Origin: Nectonema munidae
Lineage: Eukaryota > Nematomorpha > Nectonematoida > Nectonematidae
DNA: 64,000 nt
Reading direction: 5' to 3'
Assembly: GCA_030549495.1 (NCBI GenBank)
Contig: JAUIRK010000014.1
Coordinates: 248,001-312,000, forward strand
Position 1 is the stretch's first letter. The number at the start of each line of letters is the position of its first letter. The notes beneath the pieces are model-generated. The model was not told the origin of the DNA, did not search any database, and worked only from the letters and a program-made list of their open reading frames with translations. The position numbers and the translations under genes were made by a program. Positions 39,701 through 54,700 of this stretch are shown here, in pieces.

Positions 39701-42700
39701 ATTTGATAAAATTTAATTTAAAATTTCATAAGATTGTTCAGAAATAATTACCGCTTGATATAGAGAATTGATTTTTGCAATTTTTATAAATGTCTTCATA
39801 GGCCCGGTGATTAGAATAAATATATCAGAAATTTCTTTTTTTTTTAGCGTTCAATCGAACACGCATAGTTTGATTAAGATTATTCGAAGTGTGAATTTTT
39901 CAAATGTTTGCTTCCCTATTCTATAATCTAGAATATCTAGTTTTTGACTCCTCTCTTTTGATACTTTAGCATAAAAAGATATTTTATTAATCATATTATC
40001 TCATTCGCATTTTATAGTTTTGGCTCATCTTAAATAAAAATTAAAATGAATTTGCTTCTGTTCTTCTATCACGGAATCCTAAAAAATCTTAAGACTAAGT
40101 TTTCCTTTGACACTAGACGCAACACAGCCTTGCGTTTTGAAAAAAAAATTTGATGCCGTAAGTTTTTTAACTGAATATATAGTATTTTATTTTTTCTCAA
40201 TCAGGTCGAACTTTTTTGCAAAAAAATGTTTTTTTATTTTTCCCTCTCAGAAAATATCTCCACAGATTTAAGCCTATTTTTTGAATAAATCAAAAAAAAG
40301 TACCCTTTAATATTGAATAGTATATTTATGCTGATATTTTTATAATGAAAAATACTAAAATGTGAGGATCATGATATTTATTTATTTATTTTAAAAACGA
40401 TGTTTTAAGAGATTTTCTTTTATGACTTTCGTTCTTTGAGTCTCTTTTTAAACACCAGCAAAAGTCAGCCAAAAAGTTTATATCCCATCTCCCTTGATAT
40501 CTTTCTTCCATGCATTTGAGATCTTGATGAAACCTCTCTCCTTGCTCTTCACTATAATCGCCACAGTTTTCTGGAAAGTAGTCAAGATGCGATCTTAGAA
40601 AGTGAAGTTTTATAGACATTCTCACTCCCAATACTTTAAAATTCTTTATTAAATCTTGCACAATGACATCATATTCTGAACTTCTGAAGTTTCCCAGGAA
40701 ATTATAACAAAGTTTTTTAAAAGATATCCAAGCCTCCTTTTCTGCTTCATCCATTACTTCTGTAAAGTTAGTGTCCTTCATAAGAGCTCTTATTTGAGGA
40801 CCATCAAAGATCCCTGCTGCTAACTTTGCATTACTCACTTTTGGAAATTTTTTGGCAATAAATAAAAGTGCTTGGCTCTCTTTTTTAATGCCTTCACAAA
40901 GCTTCTCATTAATCCTAACTTTATTGGAAGTGGGGGAAGTAAAATGTTGTTTGGATTGACTAAAGGTTCATTTAAGACGTTGTGAGATCCAGGATCAAAA
41001 GAGAGACGTGAAGGCCACTCTTTCCTTTCATAATGTTGCTCATAAGCTCTACTATTCCATAGACAAAGAAAACATGGATATTTGGTATATCCTCCTTGCA
41101 TTCCTAGTATTAGAGACACAATCTGAAATATAAGTAAATATTTTTAGAACAAGGAATGCATACATTCACACTTAATTTATACCTTAAGATCTCCGCAAAT
41201 CTTCCATTTATGAAGATTGTACTTCAAAGTATCCAATAAAGTTTTCATAGTTTGATAGTTCTCAGATAAATGGATGGAATGAGAAATTGGAACAGACGAT
41301 ACCCGATTGCCAATATGCAGAAGAACAGCTTTCAAACTTTTAGTGGATGAGTCTATAAAAAGTCTCCATTTTTGTGACTTATATTGTAAGCCAAGAGTTT
41401 CAATTAATCCTTGAACATTGTTACAGTAAACCATAAAACTTTCTTCGTGGATAGAGAAAAACTTTCTAAATTCTTCATCTCTGCTACGATACCAGTAATA
41501 CGTCGTTCCTGGGGAGAGTAAATTATTTTCATCTAATCTTGAAGCAAGTAGTTGAGAAGATTCCTTCGATAGACCCAAATCTCGGCTCAGGTCGTTTAAT
41601 TGAGCTTGTGATAGAGGTTTTGGCTGTCTCAGCTCAGAATTTTTAATCATATATGATGCAGAAGTGTCTATTTCTTCATCTTCATCTTCATCAGTATTTT
41701 CTTCAAACAGAATCACTGGGGATTCTGGTATGGGTATAGTTGTACTATGAGCTATTGGCCTTCTAGCTGAAGGAAGATCTGGGTAAATAACGTGCTTCTT
41801 GTTTTTTTTATTAACTCCTGAAATCAAATGGTAATGATTCTAATATTTACATTGAAAAGATGAATGAAACTCTTACCAATTAAATCTGTGAGACAAAAAT
41901 AACAGTCTTCAAAGTGATCTTTGCTTTCTCTCCACTGCATTGGTATACCAAAAGATAAAGATTTTGTCAAGCCTTTAGTCCATCTTCTAAGGTTTTCGAC
42001 ACATGTTTTGCAACAAAAATGAGGAGCAAATTTTTTGTCCTGATCACCTAATTTCATGCCGAAGTAAGCATGGTAACTTTTTTTTACAAAGGATGTTATA
42101 TTAGAAAACTGGCCAGGTAGTGTAACTTGTCCACAAATATAACAAATTTATTAGGATCATTTCTACATTTTCTATTCATTTTTATATCTTAAACAAATAA
42201 TAAAACATTTAAATCGATAGTATTTAAATTTGGTATATTGTAAATAGAGATACAATTAAAATATAAATTATAAATAGAAAATATAATTGATTTAGTATAT
42301 TGTAAATAGAGAGAGTATAGACATTTTAAAAAATGAGATTGAAAAAAAATTTGACCTGATTGAAAAAAATAAATGCCAGAATTGAATTCAGCATACTCGA
42401 AAACATAAGAAAGAGCTAAAATAACTTAGACAGCAAAAATGTCGCAAACCAGTGCAATATTTCATATTTACTCTAAAACTCTGATAGATTTTTTTACTAA
42501 AATTCTTCTGCTCTAACGATTTCATCTCCTAACGAATCTAATTTTTTCTTGATAGTTGTGAAAAAAACAACAGAAATTATTATTTTTTATCTTTGAAATT
42601 AATCTTCAGCAACATTTTTGTAGTGGTGCTAATACTTGCATTTACATTTTGATAGAGCTGACACAATACATCCTCTATACCCTTGATTACATATAGTGAT

Positions 42701-45700
42701 CTATGTTAATATATCATAAAATAATGGGGAGGCCATGTTCATAAATCATAATGATTAATTACTAATTACCTTATTTATAATGATTTAATTACGAAAAAAC
42801 GATATATATATATATATATCTTCTCCAACCTGTATTCTACGATGATTCATCTCCAAATTATATACTACAATGATTCATCTCCAACCTGTATACTACGATG
42901 GTTTCTATTCCATGTACAAATAACTAGGGAGACAATGTTCAAGTTTTATCACTTTTTGAACAAACTTTTATGAAAGTTCTTTATTTTTAGAAAAATTATT
43001 GATTAATTTAAACTTTTTGAAACAGGCAAAGAAGAAGTATTCTGATTTGAAAGAACAAGGCATAAACTTGCAGCTAATTCCAATGGAAGAAGAAGCAGAA
43101 AAACGACGCTTTGATTTCTCCAAGTTTTATACGGTGCATTTTATCGTCATATTTTTACTCATCCAAAATTTTTATGACTTATCCAGTTCAAATTTTTCTG
43201 AAATTGTTTACTCTTAAAAACTATTTTTACTTTGTTGGAGAAATAAATATACTTCTCAACTTTATTATCAACCTTTTTATGTCGCTTTTTCATTATAGTA
43301 AAATATGTGATTGATAATACGAATGGTAATGTTAAAATTAATCAACTCGTGTTTATTACTTTTACCATTTCTCAACCTTGTATCCTTTTCAGAAGTATTT
43401 TTTCATTATCTATTTTTTAAATACAAGCTTTCAATATTTTAATTTTATAGCTCCTGATATAGGAGACTTTCGCTACTCCCTGTACTTACAAAAATGGAAC
43501 CGTTTTTTCATTATTTAAATTACTTAACACATCAGTCTCCGACTTCTATCTCTTTAAAATCTCGGATTTCACCAGCTCCGAAACCCTGGTTCTGATATTC
43601 TTGCACGATCAGAATTATAAGTAATATTTATAAATTCGTATTTTTGAATATTTCAGAAAATTTTCGAAATTACCAAAGAGGAAGCTCAATTTGATGATAA
43701 GTTTGAACAACTTTCGAAAGAGTAATTCAAGAATAAATGTTAATTTTAATTGTCTAACAAAAACTATTCTTTTTTGTAGTTTTGAAAAAATTCACACTCA
43801 AAGGAAAGCAATATCAAGTTTTCCTTTTATCCTAAATGATGGTCTAGTCATTAAAGTTGAGATGTAAGATTTTAATTTTTGCTTAAAATTAACATGTATT
43901 TTAAATTCTTTAACATAAGGATCAGTGAGTATATAGCATTAATGTGTTTCCATCACTTACATGAGGCAAATGAGAGAGACTTCTATCATGTGAGGACTTC
44001 GTTTCGTTTAAATCAGGGGTGGGCAACAATTATGAGCTCCCGGGCCGTATTGAAGTCTGCAAAGAATTTAGCGCACCTCAATAAATTTTTTCAATGAAAA
44101 TTTCGAAACTATGTTAGTAAATTTCAAATACCTATTTCTCTTTCAATGTTTTTACACGAAAAAAAAATCCTTTAAATTTCCACAGTTATTTTGCATGATT
44201 TCAAAGTTTGAATAAAAGGATTTGGAGTCGTTTTTAAACATGATAAAACCTCAATGTCTTTGAGCTCATGCTTTGAATACGAAAAATACTTTAAAATATA
44301 ATTTTTAAACTTTTAAGATCGATTGGGGGCCACATAAAAAGAGTTGAACACCGCATGTTGCCCACCACTGGAAATGAGTTTTTTAATATGCACTGCAAAA
44401 TAACTTAATTTTAAATGCTACACTAGTTAAGACATTTGTTTTGTTGGTATCTTATTTTGTTGAGTTATGCAAAGTTACTGTTAAGAAATTTGATTGTAAA
44501 CATTTTTTAATTCTGAAATGTGCAAATTAGACTTGAAGAGATAAAAAATATTTGCACGCATGGGATAACGCCAACACTAAAGACCATTTTGCTAAAGCTT
44601 GATGCCTAATTATTAAATGGAATAAGAGTTACACGAGGTTTCACTCCTTCAACCGAGGTTCACAGAATAGATAAAAGAGTTCCTTATTTGGCAAAGCATT
44701 CGGCCAAATAATCACAACTCTTTTTACATTATAAATTCACAACTCTTTTTCCATTATTTACAAAAAAGAAATCATGTGGGTTTATCGTACCAATCAAGAT
44801 ATTTCTTAACGAGATGGATAAGATTAATTTCATTAGTAGTAATGTAGCTCAATTTTGTGAAATTTCCAGACTTATCTATAATTATAAAATTATCCGTATT
44901 ACAAGATGACAAAATGATTCGACATTGAATGACACGAATCCGTATAAAATGCATTGTGTATGTTATGAGGTTTCTTATTGACGTCTAAATACTTTTTAAA
45001 CTCAAATTTTTCCTTTCTTCTCTTTATTTAAATATTTTTGGAAGTATATTTTTTATAATGCGCCAATTTCTTATTGCTGAATATTCTATTACATTTATTT
45101 TTCGTTCATAAATTTTTTACTCTTTATAAACCTGCAAAATTGCATCCATGCTATTTAGCGCCGAATATCAAGAAGAATCAATGAATCCTCTCCATTATTC
45201 CCAATCGTTTCTATGCAGCTAAAATTTGAGAATTCTTCCATGGATCAATAAAGTTTTAAAAATTATTGTTATAAAGTTATTATCTCAAATATTTTCAAAA
45301 GGATTAATACATTTTAAAATTATTCCTATTCATGCTTATTACATCTTGTTTTATACTCGTGTTTTTCACAGCGAAATGTATTTAATTTGATAAAATTAAT
45401 TAAATTTCGAATAGAGCATAGTGCTCATAGTCATAGAGATGCCTTTATTGCAAAAAATGGGTCAATCACCACGTTTGATATATTTTATTTAAAATGTAGA
45501 TAAATATTTTTAAAACACTTTTTTAGACGTAAACCTCCAATTTAATTAATACTTTTAGACATTTCCAAATCCTAATTGCTAAAACTTAGTTGAGGAATGA
45601 AATCAGCATGATCCATTTATTATACTTTGTTTAAAATTTAATATTCTTTGAGAAAATTTTCAGACGTAAACTGCAAAATCGATTGACACTTACAGACATT

Positions 45701-48700
45701 TTGACAACCTAATTGCGAAAAATAACTTCTCGGTTTAAATAGGCATGGCTGATTTAGTAAAGAATACTTTTTTTTTAATTTAAATAATATTCTTAGAAAC
45801 AATTTTCAGGCGTTAACCACACATTTGATTGACACTTTTAGAATTTTTCAAATCCTATTTTTGAAAATTGAGTACGGAAATAAAGTCAGCATGATTGATT
45901 TAGTATTAAAAATTATTTTATTAAAAATTTGAATACTATATTTGGAGGACAATTTCACACGTAGACCGCAAAATTGATTCATATTTTGACACTCTAATTT
46001 CAAAAATTGACTTCGTAAATGAAATCAGCATGATTGATTTATTATAAAATTTCTATTTTAATTAAAATCTAAATAATATTGTTGAAGAAAAATTTCAGGC
46101 CTAAACCTATAATTTGACTGACACTTCCATACATTTTTACATCCAAATTATTAAAATTTATTCGAGAAATGAAATCAACATGCTCGATTTGGTATAAAAA
46201 AAATTAATTTTATTTAAAATTTGAATGAATGTTTTCATAAGCAATTTTATCATCAATCAAAATTTTGGTTGACATTTGCTACAAAGTTACTATGTTTATT
46301 GGAAAAATATACATACATAAGTATTATATGTTCAAATATGATTATAAATGTTCAAGAGTGTATCTAATATACACACTAAGTATATAAAAATTTTGTTGAA
46401 TAAAATGTACATTTGATTTTAATTCACAGTTTTTAACATGAAGGCATCATTCAACTATCGTGAAAAAAGTATCAAAAGATGCAGCTAACGATTTTAGGAA
46501 CAGTCACAAAGTTTGAAGGCATGTAATTCAGCCAATTTTGTACAATAGAACTTTTAGTCGATGGGGGTGCTAATGTGGCCGCTCGTTACTGATAGAGTTA
46601 AGAGTAAATTTTCTCAATACTTCCAAGATTTTTCTGAGATGGAGAGTGAAATTAAATTAAAGATGTACTTTACTTTGAGTAAATGGCCCGGCTATTCATG
46701 TATTTTTCAACATTTGGCCCGCGTTGAATAAAGTTTGAACAGCCCTGCCTTAGAGAGAACACTGTATAAGCTAATAATGACTTAAATATGTTTGTGATTT
46801 CTTTAACTCCAGAATTCTTATTCATAAACCCAAAGTAAGCATGATTAGTTAAAGATGACTTTTTAACTTTTTAATCCATACATTGTTGAATACATTCAAT
46901 ATAAAATGTTAAAAATTACTTTACTACTAAATCTTGATATTTCTGATATGCTCATCCTTCATTCGCTAAATAAAATTCTTGATTTTTGAAAGAGTAAGAT
47001 GTGTAATTTAAGTTTTATTTTGATATAGGCATTCATTGATCAAGCGTAGCAACATTCCCGCTTGCAAATATATTTTAAACAAAAATCAGCAAGAAGTTAG
47101 ATCATCTACTAAATACTACGATAAGGTAACGTTTTCAATGAATTTTTCTACTAATTTTTAGATATTGTTAACAAATCCTTTATTCAAATAATGTATACAA
47201 GAAGTCCTTGCATAACACGGTTTGGATCAATGCGGGTTTTGCTATAACGCAGTTTTAATTTTATTTTTAAATATATTTTATTTTTATAATTTATTTTAAT
47301 TATTATTTTTTTTAATTTATGGTGCAGAAATAAATATTTTACATCTAATTTATAGTTTTTTGGGCGAACAGGTCTCATTGAAAGGCATTATATATAGACC
47401 TTGAATAACGCGGTTTTGCATATTGCGGACGTTGATCGGAACCAATTAACCGCGTTATGCAATGACTATATATAGTATTATATAATGAAAATTTTTACTA
47501 AAAAAATCTTTTGATCTAAAAAAAGGTCTTCGTGTTAAAGAAGCATATCAGGTAACAGAGAGAAGAATGGTTTTTTGGGGTAGCGCAGAACTATTTACTG
47601 TATTCTGCGTTTTCCTACTCATTTGGTAGTTTCCATAAGGATTAACCCATTTAAGACCAACAAAACAGAAGATATCTAAAAAAAAAGGAAATAATTTTAA
47701 ACAAAAATAAAAAAAAAAAAAAAAGAAAAATTAATTTCTTTCAATACAAAAAAAGAAAATGGGGGGAGGGGGTTAATATGAGACTTCATCGTCATGATTT
47801 TCTTTTGTGGGAGCATAACTAAAGGTATCACTGTAGAATGTATTAATTTTCGAAGAATTTATAGCCATGAAAAAAGCAACAAGGTCTCAACGAATTTTGT
47901 TGCTAGTCTTGAGATTTTCTAGTCGGTTTGATTTCATTATTGAAAAAAACCTATTAAAAGGAGTTTCTTACACTTATATTTGATTAATATAAACATTTTT
48001 CGAAGTCAAAAGAATGTCATTATTTGTGGCAAACCAAGCATATCAGATATTTCCTTTTATTTGTACAAACCCATTATGAGTAAAATAACAAAGCTAATAA
48101 ACCAATCATAGAATAGCGATTTGTAGAGATAAAAGTTGCCATCAACTCATTAATAACTGCTTTTTAACCCTTATATAAAAGGACGGGAATTAGGTGTCTA
48201 AGGTCCGGTGTGACATTCTATGTTAGATTCCTGCTTTCTAATTTAAAACTACTGGGGAGTTTTATAACTGAAAAAAATTTAGTGGGGGATTATTTAAATT
48301 TTTTTTAAAACTTACGGATTTAATATTTGATAAGTGAAAAATTGTCTTTGAAAAGAAATTTTAACTAAAGTTTTGGTTTGTTTAAGTGAACTGTTTATAT
48401 GATGATTTTTGACTTTGAACTGACTAAAAAAACTTCTTTAAAAAAGAGAAAAAATTGATAGATATAATTGATTAATGGCTTTTTTGTATTTCCCAAAATA
48501 ATTTACTTTATTGACCTTTGTTCGCCCTGGTTAAAACTACATATAGAGGAAATGTCATCTGTAGACTTGTAGATACTTTACCACAACATGCTTTTGATTT
48601 AAACTTCATTATGAAGTTTTAGGTTGTTGACCTAAAATTCTTCCTCCATATCTTAAAGTGTAAAGCTCTTTTGTAATCAACAAAAAAAGTAATTTTTACG

Positions 48701-51700
48701 TTCGTTGTTGTTGTCGGCCTCCAGATTACTCCATCTTATTATTAGCGTAAACTCTCAGTTAAGTAAAAGTAAAATTTATTTGAGACTGAATGAGAATTTT
48801 CTTTTCAATGAAGTGATAAAATGGAAAGCCTAGAATTTTGTTCCACTTTCGCAGCTGCAGCAGCAGCTATAAAAAGTGTAAATTCTTCCAACCTACATTA
48901 AAGGCACTGTTAGGTACTCCTGTCTTCAGATGTAGGATTCTACATATGGCTTTATAGTTTTTAGATCCAAGATTGAGCTAAGTTGGCACACTTTTATGTT
49001 TGTATAGTTTTTAAAGCAGTACGAAAGCATTCTAATTGCCGTAACATTTCGCGTCTTCAATCAAAGTGCTAAACCACAATTTTGGAAATTTTTAAATCTG
49101 CAAAAATGTACATAATAATTTTTTATATAGTCCGATGAAATTGTAAACGAAGACGAACTAAATAGATTTGTAAATTTTGGAGGCAGAAAAATCTATTTTA
49201 TTGCTCGTGAAGTTTTGGTAGCTAAAGATCATGGGCATCCAAGTATTCCACTTTTCTTTATACGTTAAATTTTGATTGTTAAGGAATAAGGAAAAGTGTT
49301 TAAACTATTAATAAAAGCCATATCTTTATAGTTATGAGATTTGTAAACTATGTAATATACGATTAAATCTGTATTATTAACTACTTCAAAGTTTCGCCAA
49401 CTTTTTAACTCTCTTGGGTTGAGAAAATTTTTGGAGGAATCTTGATTCTTATACGTGTATTAGGTCTTTGTAGTATTATTTTTTATTTATTTTCATATTG
49501 TTTCCTGAGTTTAATATTTTATAGGCTAAGGGCTGGTAAGTGCATGTGGTCAAAGGATTAACATATATCAAATAATATAGCAGTCTACATTACCTGACAA
49601 ATATTTTTTAAAGTTCTTTACCAACTTTTAGAATGTGTTTATTAAACACTTTATACCCTGAACTTTTTTAAGAAACCCCAAAAAGTGTTTTTCAAAAGCG
49701 ATATGTTCCATAAAACCAACTTTGACACACTGAACTACTTCAATACACGGCCTTTTTTAACACTAACAGTTGGACCAGGCTTAACCCTACATAAGTCCTA
49801 TTTGGACCCCCTAGTAGAGAATATCAGCCTCTAGCTAAAAACGCTACCCATCTTTTTTCGTGAAAAGACCATCCCTCTTCTAGATTTCTTTACAGCCCCT
49901 TCCCAGAAATGTTACTTTAGTGTTTAGAGACAAAGATAAATTTGTTTTAACCCTATGTATACTACTAAAAATCTTACATTCCTTTCAAATTAGTTTAATA
50001 TGTTTGAGGGTGAAGAATGTTTCGTACCCAAGACATTTAATACAGAAATGGGAGGTTTCTTATTCAAAATGTTATGTAAATCAGGGTAAGAAGCGTCTTA
50101 AACTCATGGCCGAGGTAGACAATAATGCTATATAGTGTGAACAGAAACTAATCACTCACAGAGTCTCTGACTGATGAATAGAGATAGAAAAAAGTTCGCT
50201 AATGTTTTGTCATTCATTGCAAATCGCACTATATCTCTGACTTCCGCCAATCTGTTTCAAAGTGGTATCATATGTAATTTATGTGCATTGAGAATCTCAT
50301 ATAACATTGGAGTAAGACACGGATCTCGTTTCTCTGAAAATCAGAGCTAGCTTCATATCAGCTATAATTATGGCTACAAGTCTAGGGGCGCCCGATTTTT
50401 AAATTAGCAAAATGAAACAAATATCAGCTCCAAAAAATCATGAACAAAATTTTTTATTTCTTACAGAAATAACTAATATGAAAAATAGATGAAAGTGAAA
50501 GATAAATTTTTATACTAAAAAGAAAACTCACTTATGTCTATAGTCCTATATATATAGAACGATTCATCTGTGGACTACTTTATCTCTGATCAAATACGTT
50601 AATCATATTTGCGTGAAGATTATTCAAACATGCGTTATGAAATTATAAAATACGTGATGAAAATTTGGGATTGTTGTTGTTGTTAGCCCCTAGATTATAC
50701 TATCTTTATATGAGTATAATCTATCAGTTCAAAACAAGGCATTGCTTAAACTGAGAGAGTATTTCCATAAAAGCAAATACTCTCAGGGAAAAGTGTAGAA
50801 TTTTGTTACACTTTCGCAGCAGCAGCGATAAACCAGTGTAATTTCAGCCAACCCGCAAAAATCCACCATAAGGAACTGCTGGCTTTTTGAAGGCTTCTAC
50901 ATATGGCTAGAAACTACATATGTATGCAAGGCGCATCAAACAACCTACAAACTATAAAATTTGGGATTCTTCTATATCACCAGCGATTCTTCTAAAATTG
51001 GGACTTGTCAGGCCTCTTAAAATTGCGCATTCCCCATTCTTCTCTCATTCACTACTTTTACGCTCACTCATCGTCTACAACTTAACCCCATCACAGTTCA
51101 CTTTCATCATTTAGCCTTCTTGACCGGTTTTTAAAAGTTTATTGGATTGCCATATTGAGTAAAAGAGATATTTCTTTTTCGTTGATGTAGGAAATACCTT
51201 GTTGGTATCTATTTTATTGATCTTATATAATGAATAGTTTGTTAACCCGTTTATACCGATTGTTCAATTTTTAAAGATCAAAATTTAGAGTGACTTTTAC
51301 ATTAAATGCATAAAAAAAAATCAATTGTTTACTCTTTTGATTTTTACTGGCTCTTGTATTTAGAAAAACAGTACTTTTTGTCATCAGAACTCATTTTTAA
51401 ATTTTAAACACAAATTCCACAACAAATTTTGTTCCGATAAGTTAAAAGCTTTTTCTTTCTTTTTATATTCGCAATATTAACATCTTAAATTTGAAAATTG
51501 GGGATAAATGTTGGAAAAACTATATATATTTCGGAGCAAATTGTTCGCTATTGTTACAATACTGCACCGGGCGAGTATCCCGACGCGTATATGGGTAAGC
51601 ACAATTGCCGGTTTCCACATAATTATAAAGTAACGACTGATATATATTTAAATTATTATCATAGTTACCTATGCAGGCAGTTAAGGAAAGTTTAGTGTAG

Positions 51701-54700
51701 TAAATGAAAGATAATAATCAATCACTCTACCTAAAACTATTAATTAACTTTCAATCACTGAAGACCATTATAATTAAATTTAATTTTACATATTTAAACA
51801 GCGGTGTTATTTTAATATTAAAAAACAATTGGAACTATTAACATTATTTGCAAAATTTATAAATTGCCAAGTTAGCCTATTTATGCTCGCTCTAAATTTT
51901 TTGTCCCCCCTTGAATTTAAAATGTGGTTACGTCTTTCAAACATTTTTACACCATAATGGCGAAAACAGTTCTGAAATGAAATCAACGAAGTTTTGGAAG
52001 TTTTCTAAAAAACGAAATTTTTGGATAGTTTTGATTTACGATTTTGAGTCAAATTGGCATTTTTTCAATAAAATTATGCTTTTAGAAGAGTAAAATGTAG
52101 TAATATAACATTTTAAAAGTGTGTATAATATAGATGCTAAGTTATAAATTTGAAAGTTTTATTTAATTATAATTTTTATTTTGATAAATTGCTTTTAATG
52201 TATATTTAGTATAATAAACAAAAACAAAAGGTAAATTTTATGAGTGAACTTTTATTCAATTATAAAACCAATATATAATGGTTCTAATAAAAACCCGATA
52301 GAATTTTTTTGGAAAAACTGAATTTTTAGACATACGTCATAAATTTGATGAACAGTCCCTCCTATTTTTATACCCTTTTCTCGAAAACTACCGTATATAC
52401 CCATGTAATGTTCGATATTTGAAGACCAATTTTATGGCCTAAAATTTAGAGGTCGACCATTACATGGGGTATAGTTTTTCAATTTCTTTTTTCAATTCCA
52501 ATTTTCTTAGCTTCCTTCAGGGCAAAAATTCTTATAGCTCCCTGTGATATTACATTGCTAATAGTTATTACCGGTAAATGTCAATCTTAGACTAGGCTAC
52601 GGTACCGACTGTTTGTTTTTTTATGAAATTTAGGCATAATGCCAAGCACTGAATGTTAACATAGCCTAGGCTTGGGCTATTGTTAGAATCAAGACTCGAA
52701 CATTACATGGAGTATATGTTAAAATCCAAAAATATGCAGTTAAAAATGGGGGTCGACCATTTCATGGGGTAAAACATTACACGGGTATATTAAGTAATTT
52801 TTAAAGAGTGTTTCTAAATTGAACTGTAATTTTTGAGTTATCTACAGGTAATAAAATTTTTTTTCAAAAATTCAAATTCAATTTAAAAAAATTAAAAATA
52901 AGATGCAGCTATCCATTTTAGGAAATGATGCAAAATTTCAAGAAATATAGTTTAGAGAGTTTTATATAATAAATATTTTTGTTAAGCTCCCTTTCTCTCA
53001 TAGCGATAAGTCTTTGATCCGTGATATATATTAAATGTCACTTTTTATGTTTATTGGGCTAATATATTTTATTTGAATAGGTCTAAAATTAATTGGATTT
53101 GAGCATGCGAGTTTAATCAAGGTTTTTTGGTACTTAAAGCCTGCAAACTTCCTTCTTGCCAAAACTTCGGTATTAATTCTAGAATATTTTTTAAATTAAA
53201 GATACCCATCCTTTTTAGAATACGCCTACTGTTTTATCCCTGTTTGAGATACTGGTAGAAAAGTGTCGTGCGAAGGAAGTGGTAGTAATTTGTGAATTAA
53301 TTTCAAGAAAATACGACACTCCTCGAATGGTTGCTTTGTTTCCCCTTCAAGTATCCTTTGATTCTCTACTTCTAAAATTTGATTTTAGTCCAAAAGAGCA
53401 AAACTTTTTCCTCTAAAAAACTCAACACTTCTTATAGGTAAACACTTAACCTACTACAAATGATTTTAGAAACTTCTTATCATGTCTGTTTGATGCAAAA
53501 TTAAAAATTGTTTTATATTTTTCTATGTCAACGTACAACAAATGTCAAATATTATTTGTATGCTTCTATTTTTAAGCACTGATTCTGCCAAAAACTACTG
53601 CGAAATTTAATTTACTATTTTCACTCATCTTAAACTTCAATCAATCTCTGTAACCAGTAATTTCGTGTAATGACTAAAAATGTCTATCATTTAGTCCAGG
53701 GTTTCTTAACTACGGTCAAGCGTCCGCTTTGGGGAGAAAATGGAATTCAAAAGGCCAAAATATATTTTTGCCATCGTTTACAAAGTAAGTAAGTAAATAT
53801 ATTACAGTATATCTTTTTATATGCGAGCGTCCAAATAATCTAAATGTGATATATTCGTTGGTTGGCCGACAAAAAGGACGGTTAGAGGAAAAATCATTCA
53901 ATGGCATCTTATTTTGATTAATTAAAACGTCAAACTCCGTTATTTCAGTGATATAAATCAGCATTCCGCTTACCATATTCATCATAATATGACTATACCT
54001 CTATTTTTCAGATTTAAGTATTTCAGTGTATGGATGTCTAATGTCAATATGTATGTAGTATGTATGTATTCGTATTCTATGGGTGTATGGTTTAGATGTT
54101 TTTTGTGTCAGGCGTGTATTAATACAAATAGGAAAGTTTGTATTAAGAATGCCAAGAAGTGTCTATGTATGTATGTATGTACGATTGAACTACCACTAAA
54201 TCTAACCTCAATCCTAATACTAACACTAATGTCCATTCTACACTAATTCTAACCCCAACAATATATTTCCAAAATTTTATACACCACCGCTATTTAGAAA
54301 TTAGTTGAGCACTTGTCAACTATTATGCGAATTGATGAGGAAATTTGGATAATAAAAATATAGCCGGGGAGTGCATAATACATTTAAGGTTAGTTCCGGC
54401 TGGGAATCGAAGATGGGCTCATGGCTACTGGAAATGATAGGAGGAGATCTAAATGATGATACTACTGGCTCTAGGAGAAATTCAGAACCCTGTGGTTTGC
54501 AGATCATTGTTTTCCCATCTTTCCCTTGATTCTAAAAATATGTTTGCTGTTTTTTGTGATTTACCGCTTTTTTTGAGAGTTCTGCAAAGTACTAAAGATA
54601 GAGAAAATAAAATACGATGAAAAATAAACCCATAATTCATATGTCAAGAGGGAGGTGTAACCTTATGGAAGGAAAAATCACCTTTAAAAAATAAATGGAA

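Noticed and set aside
51498-51695. 65-codon plus-strand frame with a GTAAGC site inside
   Set aside because: Tested as the missing Ku70 micro-exon; no segment had both the right length and the right residues.
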